A stretch of 64,000 nucleotides of DNA from Ptychodera flava. Taxonomy: Eukaryota > Hemichordata > Enteropneusta > Ptychoderidae. The DNA is taken from assembly GCF_041260155.1 (NCBI RefSeq), contig NC_091930.1:41372096-41436095 (forward strand), given 5' to 3'. Both the position numbers and the translations under genes were made by a program. Under the pieces are notes generated by a model, which saw only the letters and a program-made list of their open reading frames with translations, did not search any database and was not told the origin of the DNA. Below are positions 11,007 to 22,800 of this stretch, piece by piece; the first letter of the stretch is position 1, and every line of letters starts with the position of its first letter.

Positions 11007-12992
11007 ATGGCGGAATTCAAGCCAGACGAATTTATGGATGACCTTGATCAGGACACATTTAATTCCCTCAGAAAAGACAACCTCATAGCACTGGCAAATT
11101 TCCTTAAAGTAGAAGTCAAAAGATCTATGCGCAAGCGAGAAATTCAATTCAAGATTGCAAAACATTTAGTTAATTCTGGCCATTTTGAAGAGTCTGCCTT
11201 AAAAGATTATGAGCCTGAGTCTTCCTTCGAACTCAAAAAATTAGAATTAGAAATTCAGGCAGATTTGGAGCTTAAAAAATTGGCATTAGAAAAAGAAAAA
11301 ATACAAATGCAATTACAAATGAAAGAAAAAGAATTGCAAATGGAAGAAAGACAGAAAGAAAAAGAAAGGCAGGAAAGATTAGAAATGGAAGAAAGACAGA
11401 AAGAGAGGGAATTGGAAATGAAAGAAAAAGAATTGCAAATGGAAGAAAGACAAAGGGAGAAAGAAAGAGAGGAAAAAGAAAAGGAAAGAGAATTAGCTGA
11501 ACACCGACTGCAGTTAGAAATGAGACGTTTAGAGCTTGGAAAGTCAGGAAAATTCTTCCCTTCAGGCAATTTTGACATCACTAAGCATTTCAGGTTAGTT
11601 CCCCCTTTTCAAGAAAAGGATGTTGATAAATATTTTCTCCATTTTGAGAAAATTGCTCAGAGTCTGAATTGGCCTAAGGAGTCCTGGTCTATGCTTTTGC
11701 AGAGTGCTTTGGTGGGTAAAGCCAGAGAAATTTACATTCAGTTGTCAGTAGAGCAGGCTTCAGATTATGATTCTGTGAAGGAATTAATTCTCAAGGGTTA
11801 TGAGTTGGTGCCTGAAGCTTACCGTCAGAAATTTAGGGATTGTGAGAAGGTGAAAGATCAAACTTACGTTGAATTTGCTCGAACAAAAGAACAACTGTTT
11901 GATCGTTGGTGTTCTTCGGAAAAGGTCAGTCAGAATTATGACAAATTACGACAACTTGTTTTGATTGAGGAATTTAAAAGGTGCATCCGGAGTGACATCA
12001 AGACGTTTATCAATGAACAAAAGGCAGATACATTAGAGGTTGCTGCACGTTTGGCCGATGATTATTCATTGACCCACAAATCTTCATTTCTCAGCAAACC
12101 ATCCCAGTCCTTTTCATACAGAAACAATGCAGGTAAATTTAACTCCTCCTTTTCATCCAAGAAGTTTTTAAAGGACAGTAGAAAATCAAATGACAACAGT
12201 TCACAGAGTTCAAGTAACACATCATCAGATCCCAAGTCTCAATCTCCTTCTGACAAACAGTTTGGTACACTTTCTTGTAATTATTGTAAGAAAGACGGCC
12301 ATTTAATGTCAGATTGTTTCAAATTGAAAAGAAAACGTGAAGGTCAAAGTGGTCAAAGTGGATCTAAGCCCACCGGCTTTATTTCTTCATCAACTCAATT
12401 AGAGTCTAATAATGTGTGCAACACATTTTCTGAGGTTAAACCCCTCTCATCCCCAATTAATGAGGTCAAGGTCAATTCTTCTCAAGATAGCATTATGGGT
12501 ATTTTCGAACCATTTATTCATGATGGTTTTATATCACTTTCTAGTGATTTCTCTTCCGCTACCCCTGTCAAAATTTTAAGAGATACCGGGGCTTCCCAGT
12601 CTCTTTTGTTGGCAGATACCCTGCCGTTTTCTGAAAAGTCATTTTCAGGTTCTAAAGTTCTTATTAAGGGGGTAGATTGCAATGACTTTATTCCTGTTCC
12701 TCTCCATAATGTCTATTTGTCTTCGGACTTTGTTTCTGGACCTGTGACTTTAGGTATTAGGCCTTTTTTGCCTTTTGAAGGGATTCACCTTCTTCTTGGA
12801 AACGACCTTGCTGGGGACAAGGTCATCACTAATCCACTTGTGACTGATAATCCTAGTTTAGATCAGGATCCAGAGCCAATTGAACAAGAGATACCCGATT
12901 TATTTCCTTCATGTGCCATTACTCGAGCCATGTCAAAGAAAACTTCCGAGAATCAAAATACTCTCAAAATAATGTCACAGATGTTGACTTAA
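11007..12992 (+). CDS. Gag and aspartic protease of the LTR element
   Basis: Open frame of 661 codons starting at an ATG in good context (AATCATGG). Order: N-terminal SAP-like helices (residues about 1-65), a highly charged E/K/Q coiled region (about 75-180), a retrotransposon gag core (about 190-350, with FHFEKIAQSLNWP and AREIYIQL), a CCHC zinc knuckle (about 424-438: CNYCKKDGHLMSDC), and a retroviral-type protease with LRDTGASQSLLL near residue 525. The frame passes to frame 2 near 12,960, either by a lost base or by a programmed -1 shift; no canonical slippery heptamer was seen. The charged region makes an opposite-strand shadow frame. Confidence 0.9.
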   Translation: MAEFKPDEFMDDLDQDTFNSLRKDNLIALANFLKVEVKRSMRKREIQFKIAKHLVNSGHFEESALKDYEPESSFELKKLELEIQADLELKKLALEKEKIQMQLQMKEKELQMEERQKEKERQERLEMEERQKERELEMKEKELQMEERQREKEREEKEKERELAEHRLQLEMRRLELGKSGKFFPSGNFDITKHFRLVPPFQEKDVDKYFLHFEKIAQSLNWPKESWSMLLQSALVGKAREIYIQLSVEQASDYDSVKELILKGYELVPEAYRQKFRDCEKVKDQTYVEFARTKEQLFDRWCSSEKVSQNYDKLRQLVLIEEFKRCIRSDIKTFINEQKADTLEVAARLADDYSLTHKSSFLSKPSQSFSYRNNAGKFNSSFSSKKFLKDSRKSNDNSSQSSSNTSSDPKSQSPSDKQFGTLSCNYCKKDGHLMSDCFKLKRKREGQSGQSGSKPTGFISSSTQLESNNVCNTFSEVKPLSSPINEVKVNSSQDSIMGIFEPFIHDGFISLSSDFSSATPVKILRDTGASQSLLLADTLPFSEKSFSGSKVLIKGVDCNDFIPVPLHNVYLSSDFVSGPVTLGIRPFLPFEGIHLLLGNDLAGDKVITNPLVTDNPSLDQDPEPIEQEIPDLFPSCAITRAMSKKTSENQNTLKIMSQMLT

Positions 12993-14330
12993 ATGACACC
13001 TTTCTCAGTCAGGTGTTTGACACGGAGCATTCCGTTATCCCTCGGGATTTGAAACTTCCAGTAAAACTTCTGCTGACCAAAGTCAGACATTTTCTAGATC
13101 AAATCTCATTGCAGAACAACACAAAGACCCAGATATTTTGTCTTTGTTTGACAGGGTAGATGATGAAGATAAAACTTCAGATAGCTCTGTTTCCTATTAT
13201 ACAAAGTCTGGTATTCTCATGCGTAAATGGAGACCTCCAGATGTCTTGGTTGATGACGACTGGGCTATAAAACATCAAATTGTGGTTCCAAAGCCCTATC
13301 GTGCTGAAATATTGCGCCTGGCCCATGAAACGCCCTGGGCTGGTCATTTGGGAGTAAGGAAAACTTATCATAAAATTCTCAGTCACTTTTATTGGCCTAA
13401 TCTCAGGCAGGATGTAACACATTTCTGTAAAACTTGTCACACATGTCAGATGGTAGGAAAGCCGAATCAGACCATTCCAAAGGCCCCTTTACAGCCAATT
13501 CCTGCATTTCAAGAACCATTTAGTAGGATTCTAATAGACTGTGTTGGGCCCTTACCAAAAACAAGATCAGGAAATGAGTACATGCTGACAATAATGTGTA
13601 CATCAACTCGGTTCCCAGAAGCCATACCACTGAGAAATATAAAGACAAAGACTATAGTGAGAGCTTTAGTCAAATTTTTCACTTTATTTGGCCTCCCTAA
13701 ATGTGTCCAGTCCGATCAAGGCTCCAACTTTATGTCTGGTATTTTTCAACAAGTAATGGATCAGCTAGGCATTAAACAGTATAGGTCATCCGCCTATCAT
13801 CCAGAAAGTCAGGGTGCTCTTGAGCGATTTCATCAAACTTTGAAAAACATGATTAGGACCTACTGTTTTGACACAGAGAAGCAGTGGGATGAAGGAATTC
13901 ATTTTTGCTCTTTGCTGTTAGAGAGTCAATTCAAGAGTCTCTTGGTTTTAGCCCATTTGAGCTTGTATTTGGACATACAGTCCGTGGCCCACTTAAGCTC
14001 GTTAAAGAGAAATTCCTATCAGACGATGATGATTGTCTGAATATTTTGCAATATGTGTCAGATTTTCGTACGAAACTCTCTAAAGCATGTGAATTAGCCA
14101 GAGAAAATCTTGAGTCATCTCAGCAGTCAATGAAAACCAAATATGATAAAAGCACCTCAAAACGGAAGTTTGAACCAGGTCAAAAAGTTCTTGTTCTACT
14201 TCCAATTCCTGGCAAACCACTCCATGCTCGTTACTTTGGGCCATACCTAATTGATAAGAAATTGAGTGATTTAAATTACATCATAATAACACCTGACAGG
14301 CGAAAACAAAAACAGCTATGTCACATAAAT
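12993..14330 (+). CDS. Integrase of the LTR element (upstream of RT)
   Basis: Read across two frames. HHCC zinc finger with H-x-H and CKTCHTC (about 13,320-13,450), then the DDE core: D in LIDCVGPLP (about 13,535), D in QSDQGSNF (about 13,715) and E in ESQGALERFHQ (about 13,805-13,830). The frame changes by one missing base in the T run of CATTTTTGCTC (about 13,901-13,905), after which the core end (ELVFGHTVRGPL) and a C-terminal domain with PGQKVLVLLP and GPYLI (about 14,180-14,260) follow. A chromodomain was not recognised. Another single-base deficit lies near 13,060 (GTAAAAC) in the linker. Confidence 0.88.
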
Positions 14331-15895
14331 ATGCTTAAGCCATATTTGGATAGGGATAATCCTACTATAACTCAGCCTGTCAGTGCAGTCAGTTCAAACC
14401 ATTATGAAGATAGTGATACTGAAACTGACTTGAGTGAAAATACTCTAAACTCAAAGCTGGGCTCGGTCAAGCTTCAGAACTCAGAAATCCTGGAGAAGCT
14501 GGAGTCTACAAAGTTGGCACACCTCCAGCCAGAACAACAACAACAGGTGAAAGAACTGCTCCACGAATATAAACACCTGTTTCAAGATGTTCCAACGAGG
14601 ACAAACGTCATCTATCACGACGTTGATGTTGGGGACAGTAAGCCTATAAAACAACATCCATACAGACTGAATCCAACAAAAGCGAAATATCTCCAGGAAG
14701 AAGTCAAATACCTGCTGGACAATGACTTTATTGAACCCAGTAAAAGTAACTGGAGTTCGCCGTGCATACTTGTTCCCAAATCAGATCACAGTTATCGTAT
14801 GTGCACGGACTTTAGGAAGGTCAACACTTTAACAAAGACAGACACTTTCCCAATCCCGAGGATTGATGACTGCATCGACCGAGTGGGAAAAGCCAAGTAT
14901 GTGACGAAATTTGACCTACTGAAGGGATTTTGGCAAGTCCCTCTGACGGATCGTGCTCGTGAAATATCCGCCTTTGTTACACCAGACGGATTGTTCCAGT
15001 ACAAGGTGATGCCATTCGGAATGAAGAACTCTCCGGCAACGTTCCAACGGATGATCAACGACGTCATATCCGGGCTAGACGGGTGTGCAGCCTACGTTGA
15101 CGACGTCGTCCTGTATAGTGACACCTGGGAGGAACACATCAAGCTCATGCGGAAGTTCTTTGAGAGACTGAGTAAAGCAATGTTGACTGTCAACCTTGCC
15201 AAATCTGAGTTTGGTTGGGCGAGGGTAACTTACCTCGGACATACTGTAGGACAGGGTGAGGTAAAACCTGTTGATGCTAAAATCAGTGCCATTTCAAGTT
15301 TTCCCATACCAAACTGCAAACGACAACTGATGCGCTTTCTCGGTATGGCTGGTTACTACAGAAAATTCTGTCCAAATTTCTCCACAATTACTGAGCCTTT
15401 GACTAACTTACTTAAAAAGAAAGTAAAGTTTGTTTGGTCAGAGCAATGCCAACATGCATTTGATACACTTAAAGCCATACTGCAAAGTGCTCCAGTGTTG
15501 TCTGCACCAGATTTCACTTTGCCATTCAAATTAGCTGTGGATGCTAGTGATACGGCTGCTGGTGCTGTTTTATTGCAAGAGGATAGTCATGGTATAGATC
15601 ATCCTGTTTGCTATTTTCACGCAAATTTAACAAATCCCAGAGAAACTACTCTACAATTGAAAAAGAGTGTTTATCTTTGATATTAGCTTTACAGCATTTT
15701 GAAGTTTATGTTACTTCTTCAAATCAGCCAATAGTGGTTTATATTGATCACAACCCTCTTGTTTTTCTGCAGAAATTTAAAGGCAAAAATCAGAGATTGC
15801 TAAGATGGAGTTTAATGTTACAGGAGTTTAATCTTGACATTAGACATATCAAAGGCAGAGACAATTTAATTGCAGACTGTCTCTCTCGTATTTAG
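14331..15895 (+). CDS. Reverse transcriptase and RNase H of the LTR element
   Basis: After a linker comes a Ty3/gypsy reverse transcriptase: IEPSKSNWSSPCILVPK, MCTDFRKVN, the KFDLLKGFWQVPL block, FQYKVMPFGMKNSPATFQR and the YVDD active-site box (about 15,094-15,105). RFLGMAGYYRKF follows in the thumb/connection region. RNase H shows AVDASDTAAGAVL, then after a one-base break in the T run at about 15,613-15,617 the frame continues with STIEKECLSLI, VYIDHNPL and GRDNLIADCLSRI, ending at TAG 15,893-15,895. All key acidic residues visible to me are present. Confidence 0.92.
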
Positions 15896-16017
15896 AGTTT
15901 ATTGTTGTTCACTTTCAAGAAATTTTACTTTAGAGTAAAACAAATTTTGAGTACTTAAATCTTTTTCAAGATTACATTTGCAAAAGAAAGATTTTCTTTG
16001 AAAAATTTTCTTTTTTT

Positions 16018-16029
16018 GAAGAGGGGGTG
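16018..16029 (+). promoter_or_regulatory. Polypurine tract
   Basis: GAAGAGGGGGTG immediately before the 3' LTR, the expected position of the plus-strand primer. Confidence 0.8.
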
Positions 16030-16598
16030 TGTTATGTAGGTCATTCCCCCACACTCATCATGACCTGAGTTCAATTAGTCTAGAACATTCTCAAGGTCAC
16101 TGCCCTTGATGACCTCACAACCTTGAATTCAATTAGTCATGTTGGAATGTTCTGGAAAGTTGATTAGTTGTGTAAGGGAGATAATTTTAGAACAGTAATT
16201 AGCATGTCAATAAAAGTTCTAGATTGTTCTTATATGCCTTTATAAAAGGGACGTGCTCAGCTTCCAGTCAGACTTTTGGGATCGTGTCTCTTGTGTGTTA
16301 CTAAACTCCAGCAGTAGTCATTCTCAAGACTTTTCAAGACCTTCACTGCCAACGCTGGATTTATACTGTGGACTTTGTGCAGCTTCAAGCCTGCAAGCCA
16401 AAGGACTGTTCATTCATCCGACTGACTGTTACAACTCTGAGACTGGAGCTTTGCCGTCCCAGCTGAGATAAGTAGTCTGTACACTTTTAAAGCTTGTACT
16501 CTGTCCCTAACTTAGCAATTAGTTTTGTTTTCGTAATAAATTTTGTTTAAACGGAAACTGCTGAGTTCACCCTTTGTTCGTTTTCTCTGCACGTAACA
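16030..16598 (+). repeat. 3' LTR
   Basis: 569 bp copy of the 5' LTR, with TATAAAAG at 16,241-16,248 and AATAAA at 16,535-16,540. The following CTTT matches the four bases before the 5' LTR. Confidence 0.95.
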
Positions 16599-16873
16599 CT
16601 TTGCAAAACTAAAAGATCGACCCCCCAAAAACAAAGTAAAATAACAAAAAAAAAAAACCCCAAAAACTAAAAAACATGGGCGGGTGTTCTAGACAACAGT
16701 GAAGAGTTTAGATTGCAGATAGATAGATATTATTTTTATTCGTTATCATGTTTATTTTTTACGTGACAAAAACTTGAAAGAATAATGACGTCACTTAATG
16801 TTATTTTTACAGAGATTGGATTTTGACGACTGTAAATGCTGTGTTTAGCAAAGTAAACCAATTCATCATCTTT

Positions 16874-18598
16874 TTATTGTACGGATACAGATTTGACCCA
16901 ATGAACTTGTTCTTTCTTCGACCGATGCATGGGTAGTCTCTTTATCAATGGTTGGGCTTGATTCAAAGGTTTTTCTGCGATCCTGGTCTTCAATTTTTCG
17001 AAATCTAGACAATGAGAAATGCACATCATATACATTGTGTAAATGTAACATCTTTTGAACAAGCGATCGTCACGTTTTGACGTCCCTGCTGTGGTGATAT
17101 CTACGGGTTTTTTTAATTCTGGAAAACGGTCATAGATATTCTCTTAGTCAAGCTGCTTGTATATCTCCGAGTCGTTCTCAGCGTCTTTCTCGGCTTTTCT
17201 GCTATGTTGCTCTGTCTCTCATCAACGATGAATTGGCTAAAACAAGGAATGCCACTGCTACAAAACATGCTTGAAATGTGCCATACCTTCGATATCTTCT
17301 TGAAACTCAACGAAGACTGACATCGAATTCAAGTTGGCGTTTTGCATGTAAACGCCCTTCCTTCAAGATAGCGAACTATATTCTTGTGAGGAGTGTCAGG
17401 AGGCAATCTCATCAACATAAAGCGACGCTTGTCTAGCATTTTTATTTTTCTTCGATGTTTTCCTGGAAAAAACAAATATCGAGAGTGCATTCCTCATCAA
17501 CGAACTGAGAATGTTTCTTTCATCACTACTAAATCAAAATTAATTCTTCACTCGATAAGATAGAGGCTATCTGTCTTTTCGTCTGCCCCTCTCTCGCTCG
17601 CACACATGCACACATTTCACCTTAAACATCTCTTTCCTTTTATTGCTTCATGCATGCCCAACTAGCAAAAAAAATCAAACCGTTTACCAAGGTCTCTATA
17701 ATAAAAGCGGCACAAATGATTCTTTACCTAATAACATCAATGTGCTATAAATATGGAAAAAATATATATATGTACATATTTCACCCTGAACAAAATATCA
17801 CTAAAACGGAAATTTCAGTTAGTCGGCATCCCTCTTACTAGTTTGTGATTACGTTTTAAAATGTTGCCTTTAGAACGTATCTCTCATTTTGAAAATGTCA
17901 ATTTCATTACGTAGCTTCCTTAAAACGTAGACACGGTTTCTGAAAGGCTGCCGTACTAATAATGCTTATTATAATAAAAGTATGTTCCCAATTCTCACTA
18001 TATAACTGATCACCCCCATTTTCTCTCATAAAACTTCAGATGATTGAAACAAACATTCCCGCAGCAGAACACTTAATGTAATAAGGCTGTCATTTTTTCC
18101 TTGTAAAATACACGAAAGGTTTTCTTTCTTTCATTTGTAATTAAACACCATTGCCGAATTTAGTGAAATATACCGAGTTTGATACTCTGATGTGTCTATC
18201 TTAAAGCATGAGCCACGTAGCTCTATTGTGTTTTCTTGTTTTGATTCAGAAAGAATGTTTCCCCAAGTTTTTTGCTCGACAATACTGCTAAAAACTAGAA
18301 TCGTTCATGTGATTCAAATAAGCAACGTTGTTCCGATTAAAGTATACCTATGACATATAAGATTTGAGTATACACTTTATTTATTGGGTTATTTTTTATA
18401 CAAAAACCGTTCCGAATTTAAGAATAATTTACTGTTATGTTCGTGTCTTGTTATACACTTACCCTTCATAGGTGGGCCAACCATTTTGAATCAATTTTGC
18501 TCTCCTTTGATGACTGGTTTTTCGGTAGCTTTCGGCTGGACTGTACCCCAATGATTTATAATGGCGCTTGCGTCGTCTGTTAGCCTTCGTGCGCGAAT
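16874..18598 (-). CDS. Short RRM gene related to genes 1-3
   Basis: Exons 18463-18598 (basic: KANRRRKRHYKSLGYSP), 17287-17462 (RRM core) and 16874-17004 (RRM end and stop). The core exon gives RFMLMRLPPDTPHKNIVRYL and then, after one missing base in the GGAAGG stretch near 17,365, SMSVFVEFQEDI; the last exon continues DFEKLKTRIAEKPL and ends at TAA 16,874-16,876. An AATAAA overlaps the stop codon on the minus strand. The layout matches the PARP14-type RRM, but the protein stops directly after it, with no coil or kinase. The join between the first two exons does not keep phase, so one exon border or one base is wrong. The start exon is not seen. Confidence 0.55.
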
Positions 18599-19846
18599 CT
18601 ACGTGGTAAGTGAACAATACGATATTTGCCAGCTATTTATACAGATAGGCGTTGGCATACCGTTCACAAGGAGAATTCATTATACCGATACTAATTTATT
18701 TGATTGAATAGAGATAAAATTGATCCTGAAATTGTAGAACAGTTGATGGGACAGACAAGAATCAACTTAATCAATGGTAAAGATCAACGAATGAAATGCT
18801 TGCCATATACTTAACTTACTTTTTCGTCCATTGCTCCTATGTGCCTGCCGACATTGTCCACCATGTAGTTTCTTGTTGGTATAATATTAATGAGCTTGGG
18901 GGGCCTGATTTGTACTTCATTTATTATACCGTAGATACGTCAAATGAAGGTCAAATAAGGTGAAAACGCAAAAGAATTATAATGGTCAAATATTTGTGCT
19001 CGCATTTCAATGCGCAAAACGTACCGAAATTTTCGCAGAACGAAGGTTGACAATGCGCCGTTTTTAACAACGGCATGAGCAACAATTTCGGATTCCCGCT
19101 TTCAAGTTTAGTTAACCGACTGCAGAAAATGTAATTTTGTGTTCAGACAATGTCTTCACACAAGTAAAGCTGGCTCCTTTGGAATCGGACAAATTGTTAC
19201 AAGAAGAAATGTGATCAAATATTAAACTGACAAACCAGCATCCAAAGTTTGATAATGTTAGCGAATTTCAAGAACAAGTAAATAGCGACCGGGATGGACA
19301 AATTTGCTCAAGGGATATAGCTGCAGACCAAACCAGAAAATCATGTTGCAATTTGTTTTTGTACCATTTTAAATGTAATTTGATGACCGACATACGATCT
19401 CCAGCAAATAATTTTTGAAGCAATGTAAACATCAGTTTTCTTTTTATTTTTGTGGTACTCAGAAAAATAGACATTCAGGTAAGGCACTGTATTGGCTTTG
19501 TGGACGCGTTTACCTTGTGATACAAACACCCGCTAATTTATATGTAAATTGCACTTTGAAACCAGAAGCAGGGCAAAGTTCCCATGATGCTGTTGACTAG
19601 CCTGATGTGGCAGGTCATGTATTGGTCAATGACTCATTCGACTGAAACCAGCATACTCATGCGTGAAAATGTGTCGCTGATCTATTTACTCTGAGCGGTT
19701 AGTATTGACGGTAGGGATCTGGAATAGCAAGGCATAGGCCTTTTATCACATTTTTAGTATCTTGCTAATATGATTAACTGTGATGGAAAATTCCACTTCC
19801 TTCATACACCTTTTCATGATTTATTTTTGTTTTATTTCCAATTTTA

Positions 19847-22800
19847 GAGACCGGACGTAAATTAGCAGGGGGGATTTGGGGGAGGATCACAAATTTTGAA
19901 CCTCTGTTTTGGGGAGGGTCACAATTTTTGAGCTCCTCTGAGGGGGAGTGTCACAAATTTTCGGGCCTGTTGTCGGTGCACTCAAAGTAGCAAAATTGTT
20001 TGTAAAGACAATATGCGCACATGACATCACTCGCACACTGCCTCTTACTTTCTATTAAATGCTCATTCCCAACTCTCTGTGTATCTCTTCCCAACCATTA
20101 TCTTAAACAGGATTGTCTCTCTTGTTGCTATTCTTATCGCCATTAAGTTTATAGCAAATCCAATCTATTGTTCCTCAGCTAACCCACCATATTAAAGGGA
20201 ATGACTCGTGGCATTCTGGCTGTACATTGTACATGTAGTGTGTTTTGTTAATAAACACTGGACAGTGTTTTTGCTAAGGTTGGGGAACATTGGGAACCCT
20301 GGTAAAATTTCTGTTGTCCGCTAGTATGACTGCACTGATATACCAAGGGTAACCCTGGTAAAATGACTGGGGAACCCCGGTAATATTTGCCTAGGTACCA
20401 CCCTTAACAAAAACACTGCTGGATACTACCACAATATCTTACATTGTTCTACTGATGTAGTCAATCTTGAACCTCTCATACCATTTTTGTTGATCAATAA
20501 AAGTTGCTTCTCTTGTATAAGCCACTTTCCTTTGGAGTTTATGGCCAAGCTCTACCCTGCATCAGTCACTTTTTAGGTACATGAATTTTAGTTTTTAGAG
20601 ATACAATTGCTTGAAATTAAGAGCAAACTTTGGTGTGATACTGAATAATTATGATTCCAGAAAAGTGATTTTAATATACTTAAATATTTAGGTACAGTCA
20701 TCTGATTTGCATGGCTACTTGTGGCACTTTCAAGTTTATATTGGCTTTACCACGTGGGCACTATCTTTGGGATGGATAGTTTTCATTTGTGTTGTGGTGG
20801 CAGGATATATGGCATTTGTTGAAATCCAATGTGGGTAATGAATAAACAAGAATGTATTGAAAAAAAAATTAAATTCTTACAAATTATTGTCTTTTTGGTG
20901 TAATCAGAACATAAACTAGACAAATAAAATCTGTAGGTCAATACATGCATCTTATATCATAATTTCACAAACCAAACTTAACAATAATATACTACATCCA
21001 TTCCAAAGATAATATCCACCCTGAAAACCTAGTGCATTTGAAAATTCTTGAATTAGCCATGTTGATTACAAATTCAGATTGAACTTGATTAAATATGGTG
21101 AAATCCCTTTTCTGAGAATCTCGACATAACATTATGTACTAAAAAGCAATATACCCTACTCAATGTCATTTTAGAACATATAGACTTGATTGAAATAGTT
21201 TTTGCCACTTTTGTATCATATCAGTATCAATCTATCCCCTATTACCTAGGCTACTTTCTGTGATATGTTCAAAATGCAAAGAAACAAGGCACAAAACATT
21301 TCCCCTCCGCAAATTTACATAGTATTGTCAATGTTAAAACATCATAATTTCACACTAAAGCATTCAATCTACGACCATACTTTGAATTGTTTGCTTAAAT
21401 TATTGCTTTAATAGGCATAACCTTTCAGTCGACTTTTCCCTTCAAACAGGACAACATGACCAAACCTTCTCATTGTCTACTGGAAGACATAGTGCATTTG
21501 TAAAACTGGATTTGCTATGAGCACATGTACAAGTATTTTCAGTTCTCTGACTACACAGGTCTATCGTGAATATAATAAAATTCAGTGAATAATGGGGTCA
21601 TGCACACACATGTAGTTTTATATCTGTACCAGGAAAACATTTTAAACATACTTTCCCCTATTTCCTCCCCATGAAGAAATTGAACAGCTCAATATATTGT
21701 ACATGACCGTATAACATTGTTGTGGAGATTAGTGTCACATTGTGTTTCCAGTGTTCCCTCAATTGTCAATGTGATGCATTCCAAAATATGAATTTCACTG
21801 ATATCTTGATAAATGTTAAATTATAATTAATAAGAAAAAATGGCAGGCACATGTGCATTAATATAAAAGAAAACATTTGAGGTGCATTATTTATTACAAT
21901 CACTCTTAATGGAGTATAAGTGTGCTCCAGTCCATTATGAGCCAATTTGGGCAGTTATTATTGGAATTATTGGACAGCCTGTTGAATCATAACATTCCAC
22001 ATGTGCATTTCAAAGCAAAAGTGAAAGGGTTCATATTTACTACCTACATTACATGATATATGCCATTGACTTGGTGAAGTCTTAGCTCTCTGAGAATGGA
22101 GAGAGTATTCAGCTATTGGCTGCTCTGATTGCCTCCAACAACGGCATACAATGTAAATACAATGTAAATGTAAATAAAATGTACGTACCAAGCTTGCAGT
22201 TCAAGTCCAGGGGGTCAAGTATGATGTGAAGTAGGCCCAGAAGAAAGTTTTTAAATAGCTTTCAAACAAGCAGACTGTCGATCTTGTTTAGCGGTCATTA
22301 GTACCAAGACTTAAATTCACATGATACTATGCTTGGTGTCTACCTCCATGGTGTACAACATACATCATTCGGCACTCAGCAGAAGACTGCACTTTCATAC
22401 TGGAAATATTTTTGAGTTCAAATATTCAGAAATGGCTAATACTATGATAATTTGGACAAAGCTATTTTTGTCAACATTTTACAGGGCTATCTTGTCAATG
22501 CACCAATGATAAAAATATTCATTGCCACCATTTTAATACTTCAACAGTGCAATGGTCATGCTACTTGACACATAAATTAAAAGAATCTATACTAGTTATA
22601 TACTAGTTAATACCAAGTTAAAGGGACAAAGTTGCTCATTTTTGACATTATTTTGCCTTTTAAATTTCTTTTGATAGATCATTCTCACTGAAATATGCTC
22701 ACTCTCTGGTTATTGAAATTGCAATTCAATTCTCACCTTTTACAAGACACATTAACATGTGAAATTTACTATGTTACAATTTTGGGACACACCTTAAAAT

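Larger units (their letters stand above)
10333..16598 (+). mobile_element. Gmr1-like Ty3/gypsy LTR retrotransposon, near complete
   Basis: 6.27-kb element with two 569-bp LTRs that begin TGTTA and end TAACA, flanked by CTTT on both sides (ACTTT if the last LTR base is shared). It has a primer binding site, gag with zinc knuckle, aspartic protease, integrase, reverse transcriptase, RNase H and a polypurine tract. The integrase lies before the reverse transcriptase, the order of Ty1/copia, while the enzyme sequences are Ty3/gypsy-like. This is the hallmark of the Gmr1-like group described in deuterostomes. Four frame breaks (0 to 2 to 1 to 0 to 2) are each equal to one missing base. The LTRs show no substitutions, only six 1-base indels, so the insertion looks recent. 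It is intergenic, 276 bp past the stop of the minus-strand RRM gene. Confidence 0.93.

Noticed and set aside
11255-11581. Minus-strand frame opposite gag, rich in Ser, Phe and Leu
   Set aside because: Shadow of the E/K/Q-rich coiled region of gag.
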